In this document: positions 59,564 through 64,000 of the stretch, in pieces | How the letters are laid out: every line of letters begins with the position of its first letter | How positions within the stretch are numbered: position 1 is the first letter of the stretch | Origin: Eretmocerus hayati | Lineage: Eukaryota; Arthropoda; Insecta; Hymenoptera; Aphelinidae | Direction: 5' to 3' | Length of the DNA stretch: 64,000 nucleotides | NCBI GenBank assembly: GCA_029851415.1 | Contig: CM056742.1 | Coordinates: forward strand, 114,330,246-114,394,245 | Translations under genes and position numbers: made by a program | The notes under the pieces: generated by a model | What the model was told of the DNA's origin: nothing | The model's database searches: none | The model's input: the letters and a program-made list of their open reading frames with translations, nothing else

Positions 59564-60792
59564 CAGTGGGGAGAAACACATCGATGGTCATGTTGTCAAT
59601 GTTAGTTATGGTTTAAATAGGGAGATTCCCCGAACTGAGTATTCCGACTATATATGTATATACAAAAGTTTCCCTGATATCCGTCCATTCCATCCGCCTT
59701 AGCTCGGCCGTTTTTCAACTTGGCCCCATATTGTTTGTGTATTCTTCGAGCAATGAAAAAATTATAAAATATCAGTCGAATTTCGTACCTGCAGGTTTCC
59801 ATTTTACGCCATGCCTGGACTAGCTTCTTATGATTTCAGCCCGAAATCGTTATAACTCCGCCATTTTGTTTGTAGATTCTTAGAGCAAGAAGAAAGTAAG
59901 AAAAAATGAGTCATCAGTTGATCCCGTGCCACTGCTCTTTCGTCAATGTTCGGGCTAGCTTCAGCTTTCGTCAGCCCAGAACTCAATTTTTCGAGAACGG
60001 AAAGCGCAATAAAATCCGATCTGTGGTAATAAATTTGCAATAAAAAAGTAATAATTGATGGCATGATTATATTTGGTTTGGAATTGCTTGCCTGGGCTGG
60101 CTTCAGGGACGTCTGAAGAAGTCAGCTTATAAACGGACTAATAGCTGATGGAGGCCCTTGCGCCAATGCTAAACATTCTTCAGGCTTGTCCCAAGTGGAC
60201 AGAACCGGTATTAGGGCCTCAAGATTATCTGCTTGGCCAACTGTGTGCGATAACCACTTTTCCATGGGTTGTTCCAAAGTCCCACCCCCCCGCGTCCCTA
60301 TTCCAAAGTTACCCGGGTTGACAGTAGCTTACTTTTACCATAAGAAAATCATGTCGAAGGAATTATAATTCAATGGCCAAGTTTATGTGTCTGTACAAAT
60401 GTGGGCACCTTCTTTTGCGCGTGTCTAAATGTGTCGGGTTTTCATACGAATGTTGGATCAATCATTGTCTGCAACTAAGGAATACCTGAGTGTTATACTC
60501 TGCAGCTTTGAATATCAATTTCTTAGAAGGAGTATCTTCACCAAGTTTACAGAGAAGCCCACGATTGCCCCCCCCTCCCTCCCCCGAGGCTTCCTTGATT
60601 AGTGGGAAGCATATACACGGTCGTTCAAAACTATAGGTAAGCCCGGAAAGGGGTTGAAGATCTTGCTTGCCCGGTCCCAATCGCGTAGGCAAAATTAGGA
60701 TTGGGGCCCTGGTCATTTTGAGAATCAATTCTGAGTGCCGTCTTGTTTTGAAGCCTCGACCGTCTCGCGCACGCGTCTCCCCAGCTCTTGCG
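59564..60792. other. Spacer with a diverged short duplication
   Basis: 59578-59615 resembles one more partial satellite monomer. 59700-59900 holds two diverged ~140-bp units (TTCTTCGAGCAATG / TTCTTAGAGCAAGA). No gene. Confidence 0.4.
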
Positions 60793-60991
60793 TTGGCGTC
60801 TCGCGTCTTGCGTCCGCTGCTTTTCCTCGATTGCATTCCGTCGCCGCGACGAGCAATCTTGCGAGAGTGAAAAGTAAGCCTAACAGTCGCGTGGTCGTAC
60901 CTAATGCGAAGATTGCTCGTCGCAGCGACGAATTGCAATTGATTGCAATCGAGGAAAAGCAGCCGGAGACCCGATAGAGACGCGAGACGCT
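60793..60991. repeat. Hairpin repeat of ~200 bp
   Basis: Arms 60793-60865 and 60908-60991 pair: TTTTCCTCGATTGCATT / AATTGATTGCAATCGAGGAAAA-type and GACGAGCAATCTT / AAGATTGCTCGTC. GC-rich ends, no coding despite long minus-strand frames. Confidence 0.65.
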
Positions 60992-61439
60992 TGTGTACTT
61001 ATGAGGGGTTATGGTCCGCGTGTATTTTCCGTTCGTGGCTGCTATATTTTTGTTCCAAGTCATTATGCATAATGACATCTTTTCTCGCTTTGCCGTGGGC
61101 ATCGTGTAATAAGTGATGCATCTTTTATTCGGCGATTGAGGCGGCATCAGTTGTGCTGGGCGCTGGCACATTGTCTCGACATTGGACACAGCTGTCTCGC
61201 GGGCCACGTGTACCTTAGCGGCAGTGCGGATTGGTGCGGATCATCGCACAGCATGTCGCACATCCAGCTAAAATTCCAGGATGTTTCTGGAATAGATTTG
61301 TATTCCAGGAAACTGCTGCTGTACTTCGAACTGCCACCGAAAAAGTGTTTGGTGCGCGGGAGTGTAAGAAGGGCAAAAGCTCCAACAAATTTTTCTCATG
61401 ATCGATATTTATACACAAGTTCAGGATTGAGTGCAGTTT
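60992..61439. other. Spacer, nothing recognised
   Basis: One 112-codon frame (61136-61474) without a domain. Confidence 0.35.
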
Positions 61440-62490
61440 TCAATAGTTTCAACTACCTATTCAGGAAAAAGTGACCTCAAACATTGATCTGTGATTGAAA
61501 TCATTTGTGCAGTCATATAGAACATCATTATATGAATTCATTTTGGAAACTGAATCTACCTTTCTCACATCTAGCTATAGCAGTATTCTTCAAGTTTATC
61601 AAAAAAGGTAGCCCTCATGTGATGGTGCCATTTATCACTCCATAGATAACTTTAATGACCAGTCAAAGTTGAGATGCCCTATTTTCTCAACGAGTATTTG
61701 ATCTATTGAAAGCTGCATTTAATTCAGACCTTGAATACAAACAGTGATTGAAAAACAAACTTTGATGGAGCTTGTCGTTGTCAGACCTTTGCACATAAAA
61801 CATTCAAACTTCAAGACAGATTGTTTTTCAAGCGAAGTTTGCATTCAAGGTCTGAATCATATGCACTTTGCAATAGAGTTCAAAGTACCAGTCAAGAAGA
61901 TATTGCACCTCAACCTCCAACAGTTGGAAGTTGGATCTGCTTGCTCACATCTCAATAGTTTCAAAGCATTGGGGAAGATGGCCCCCAAGTGATGGTGTTT
62001 TCAATCATTCAACAGATGAAGTGAATCCCCAGATGAAGATTGAGGTGCACTACCTTCTCAAGACCAAACTGAGTTGAAGCTTGGCAATACTGTGCATGGA
62101 AGTTGGATAACGACAAGCTCCATGACAGTTTCTTTTCCAATCAGTGTTTGTTTGCAATTTCTGAATTGGTTAGAGCTTTGCATAGTTCCAACTAATTGTT
62201 GAGAGAATAGTGAACCTCAAACATTGACCGGTGTCTGAATTCATCAAGCGAAATATGAATAACATCATTACATGAAGTCATTCTGTAAACTGTAACTAGC
62301 GTGCCCCTATCTAACTACTTTTTAAGTTTCAAGAAAGGTATTACTCATGTGTTTGTGTAATTCACCCCTCCACAGATAGACTAAATGATCGGTCAGAGTT
62401 TGAGGTGTAATATTTTCTCAACAAGTATCTGGATCTATTGAAAGCTGCATTCATTTCAGACCTTGAACACAAACACTGATTTATTTTCAT
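61440..62490. repeat. Diverged tandem repeats
   Basis: Blocks with ACCTCAAACATTGA, ACATCATTA, TTTTCTCAAC, CTATTGAAAGCTGCATT and TTCAGACCTTGAA occur at about 61478-61740 and again at 62213-62480. The segment between (61860-62160) has weaker similarity. Old tandem repeat, non-coding. Confidence 0.6.
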
Positions 62491-62773
62491 TCTGTTGTAA
62501 TTTCATTTTATTTGATGATTTATTTTTATTTTATTTTTTCTATTTTCTTTAGGAAACAGCAGCCTCAAAAATCGTTACTCATCAGGCAAATCACTCTCTT
62601 ATGGTTGATGTACAATATCCATCGTCAGCTATACATAAGAAATGATTGCCAATTATTTTGCATACTCAAAGAGCCAAGTAATGTCAACACAAAGAGATGA
62701 GCATTAAATTTGGATAACTTGAATCCCAATCACATATTGGAAGAACTCAGTCCTGTAGTTTTTCACCGGCTGA
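62491..62773. other. Spacer, nothing recognised
   Basis: T-rich at its start, no gene. Confidence 0.4.
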
Positions 62774-62940
62774 AATCGAGTAAGGTAGGCGTACCTGATA
62801 CGCCCCTGCCTCCTAAGCCGTTTTGCCTATAATTGGGGCTTACTAATATCTTGCAGCGTGCCTCAGCTCACGTAGAATCTTGCTTCAAGACCCTCAAAAC
62901 AAGCCAAAGTAAGCTCAATTTCAACCAACCAGAGCCGAGC
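62774..62940. repeat. Dispersed repeat, copy 3
   Basis: Shares AATCGAGTAA, GTACC and AAGCTCAATTTCAACCAACC-type order with 12801-12965. Confidence 0.55.
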
Positions 62941-64000
62941 TATAACGATTTTCCCAAAAAGTGATTCTTGCTGAGTTCGCGAGAGGGCGTACACAACATG
63001 CCCTATTCGTCAACACAATGTCAATCGGCATTGAAGTGCATATGACCGTTTCTTCGCCGTGAAATCAATCGCCAAAAACCCTATTTTCGACGTATTTTGA
63101 CGTGATACATACGTTCCGAGTGGTAACAAAGTTGTACTGCACGCCCCTCACAGATAACCACATGGGGGGCATGTTGGGCACACGTCAATGTTGTCTTTCA
63201 TCATTTTCCACCGATGAGCTTTCACAATCGATCCGAACTCAAGTTTTGGAACTCTAAAAAGGGATTTCGAAGTTTTGAGACAAGGGATCGAATGCGCCAA
63301 GGTGCAATTGACTATTGAGATTGTTGGTAATAAGACAATTTGGCACCGGTTCTACAAAACATTATTTCATCGATCGACATCGCAAAAACTTACTTCGAAC
63401 CATTTGCAATTTGAGCTGGTCCAAATCACTCATTTTCTCTTATTCTAGCATCACAAACGTGAAAAAATTCACGGGGGTGTCAAAGAGTCCCCATTCCCGA
63501 GATCGGCATGCCAGTATCGGACTCGATTTATATAAGTTACTCGATAAATACTCAGTTTTCGCGAAAATTCCGATAAATAACATAAAGATAGCTAGTAAAT
63601 TAAGAATTCATCAAATCTTCTTGAATATCATACAAAGTATCTTGGCTGATTCGGGAACTCATGTCGGAAGCTACAAAATGAGCTCACATACGCGTGATTT
63701 GAGTGACTTGGAGCCGAGTAATCAGATATTCAGACGCGTAATTACCGTGAGACACAACGAATAAATGGGTGAAATTGCAACTACACATTGTAACAATTTA
63801 TTTCATCCCTGCGGGTACGAGGAACTCTGTGTATCCAGAAAAGTAGAAAAAGAGTATCCCGAATAAGAACCCGTATCTCGTGGATTCACGAGAATAGAAA
63901 ATCGTACTCGCGTGGATCACAATCGCGCTCCGAAGTTCATGAGTACGAGACAAAAACTCACAGCCCAGACCATGCTAGCAAATTACCCGAGTGGTACCGA
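62941..64000. other. Intergenic stretch, one 149-codon frame not called
   Basis: The plus frame 63315-63764 (149 codons) shows no domain I know, no splice context and ordinary composition. It could be an exon fragment, but nothing supports that. Confidence 0.35.

Noticed and set aside
60462..61207. Two overlapping ~160-codon minus-strand frames
   Set aside because: They cross a GC-rich hairpin, which lowers stop-codon frequency; no domain.
63315..63764. 149-codon plus-strand frame near the right edge
   Set aside because: Unrecognised sequence; cannot be separated from chance without homology or RNA evidence.

Overview
The window reads as nuclear DNA of a eukaryote, most likely an insect or other arthropod. 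The evidence is an AT-rich, intron/intergenic-like composition, two decayed non-LTR retrotransposons of types common in arthropods, tRNA-derived SINE-like pieces and very many non-autonomous DNA transposons. There are no operons, no bacterial-type gene packing, and no host protein-coding gene I can support. The only recognisable coding sequence is retrotransposon ORF1 and endonuclease/reverse transcriptase, all carrying stops or frameshifts.

The dominant structure is the long inverted repeat. I find about 18-20 fold-back or long-terminal-inverted-repeat (TIR) units in 64 kb, covering very roughly 40 percent of it. Several have clean target-site duplications (TSDs): TA (13367-14324; 23464-24475; 24478-27539; probably 1172-2523), TAA (31142-33461), CTG/CAG (31224-33042; 39333-40458; 41019-41721), TTAA (44839-46019) and a 6-bp GCAGCA (53472-55069). 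They therefore come from several transposon superfamilies.

Layout: 1-1171 has no supported gene; 1172-2523 fold-back; 2870-7111 near-full-length dead Jockey/CR1-like LINE with a candidate 7-bp TSD; 8477-8800 small MITE; 9953-11407 palindrome with a tRNA-Thr-like sequence in each arm; 13367-14324 TA-flanked element; 14845-15810 fragments of a TGCGAGAAG-rich repeat; 16549-17640 RTE-like reverse transcriptase remnant; 18600-18630 hammerhead-like motif; 18724-19503 and 20008-21424 fold-backs; 21896-23461 plus 27542-27722 a TGCGAGAAG repeat split by two TA-targeting elements inserted at one TA; 31139-33464 a Harbinger-like composite containing another fold-back whose empty site is preserved beside it; 34383-37106 a 2.7-kb element with two ~0.8-0.9 kb arms and a 38-nt loop; 39333-40458 and 41019-41721 CWG-flanked fold-backs; 42355-42500 a CGATA-word cluster; 44839-46019 TTAA-flanked fold-back; 46181-46270 a tRNA-Val-like SINE piece; 49705-51358, 52041-52416 and 53472-55069 fold-backs; 55671-59563 a Foldback(FB)-like element whose arms are tandem ~172-bp satellite monomers in opposite orientation; 61440-62490 diverged tandem repeats; the rest is featureless to the eye.

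There is no gene network here. What works together is the transposon population: elements insert into one another, leave datable footprints, and would give double-stranded RNA hairpins if transcribed. Coordinates of fold-back arms were read by eye and may be off by some bases; identities are visual impressions.
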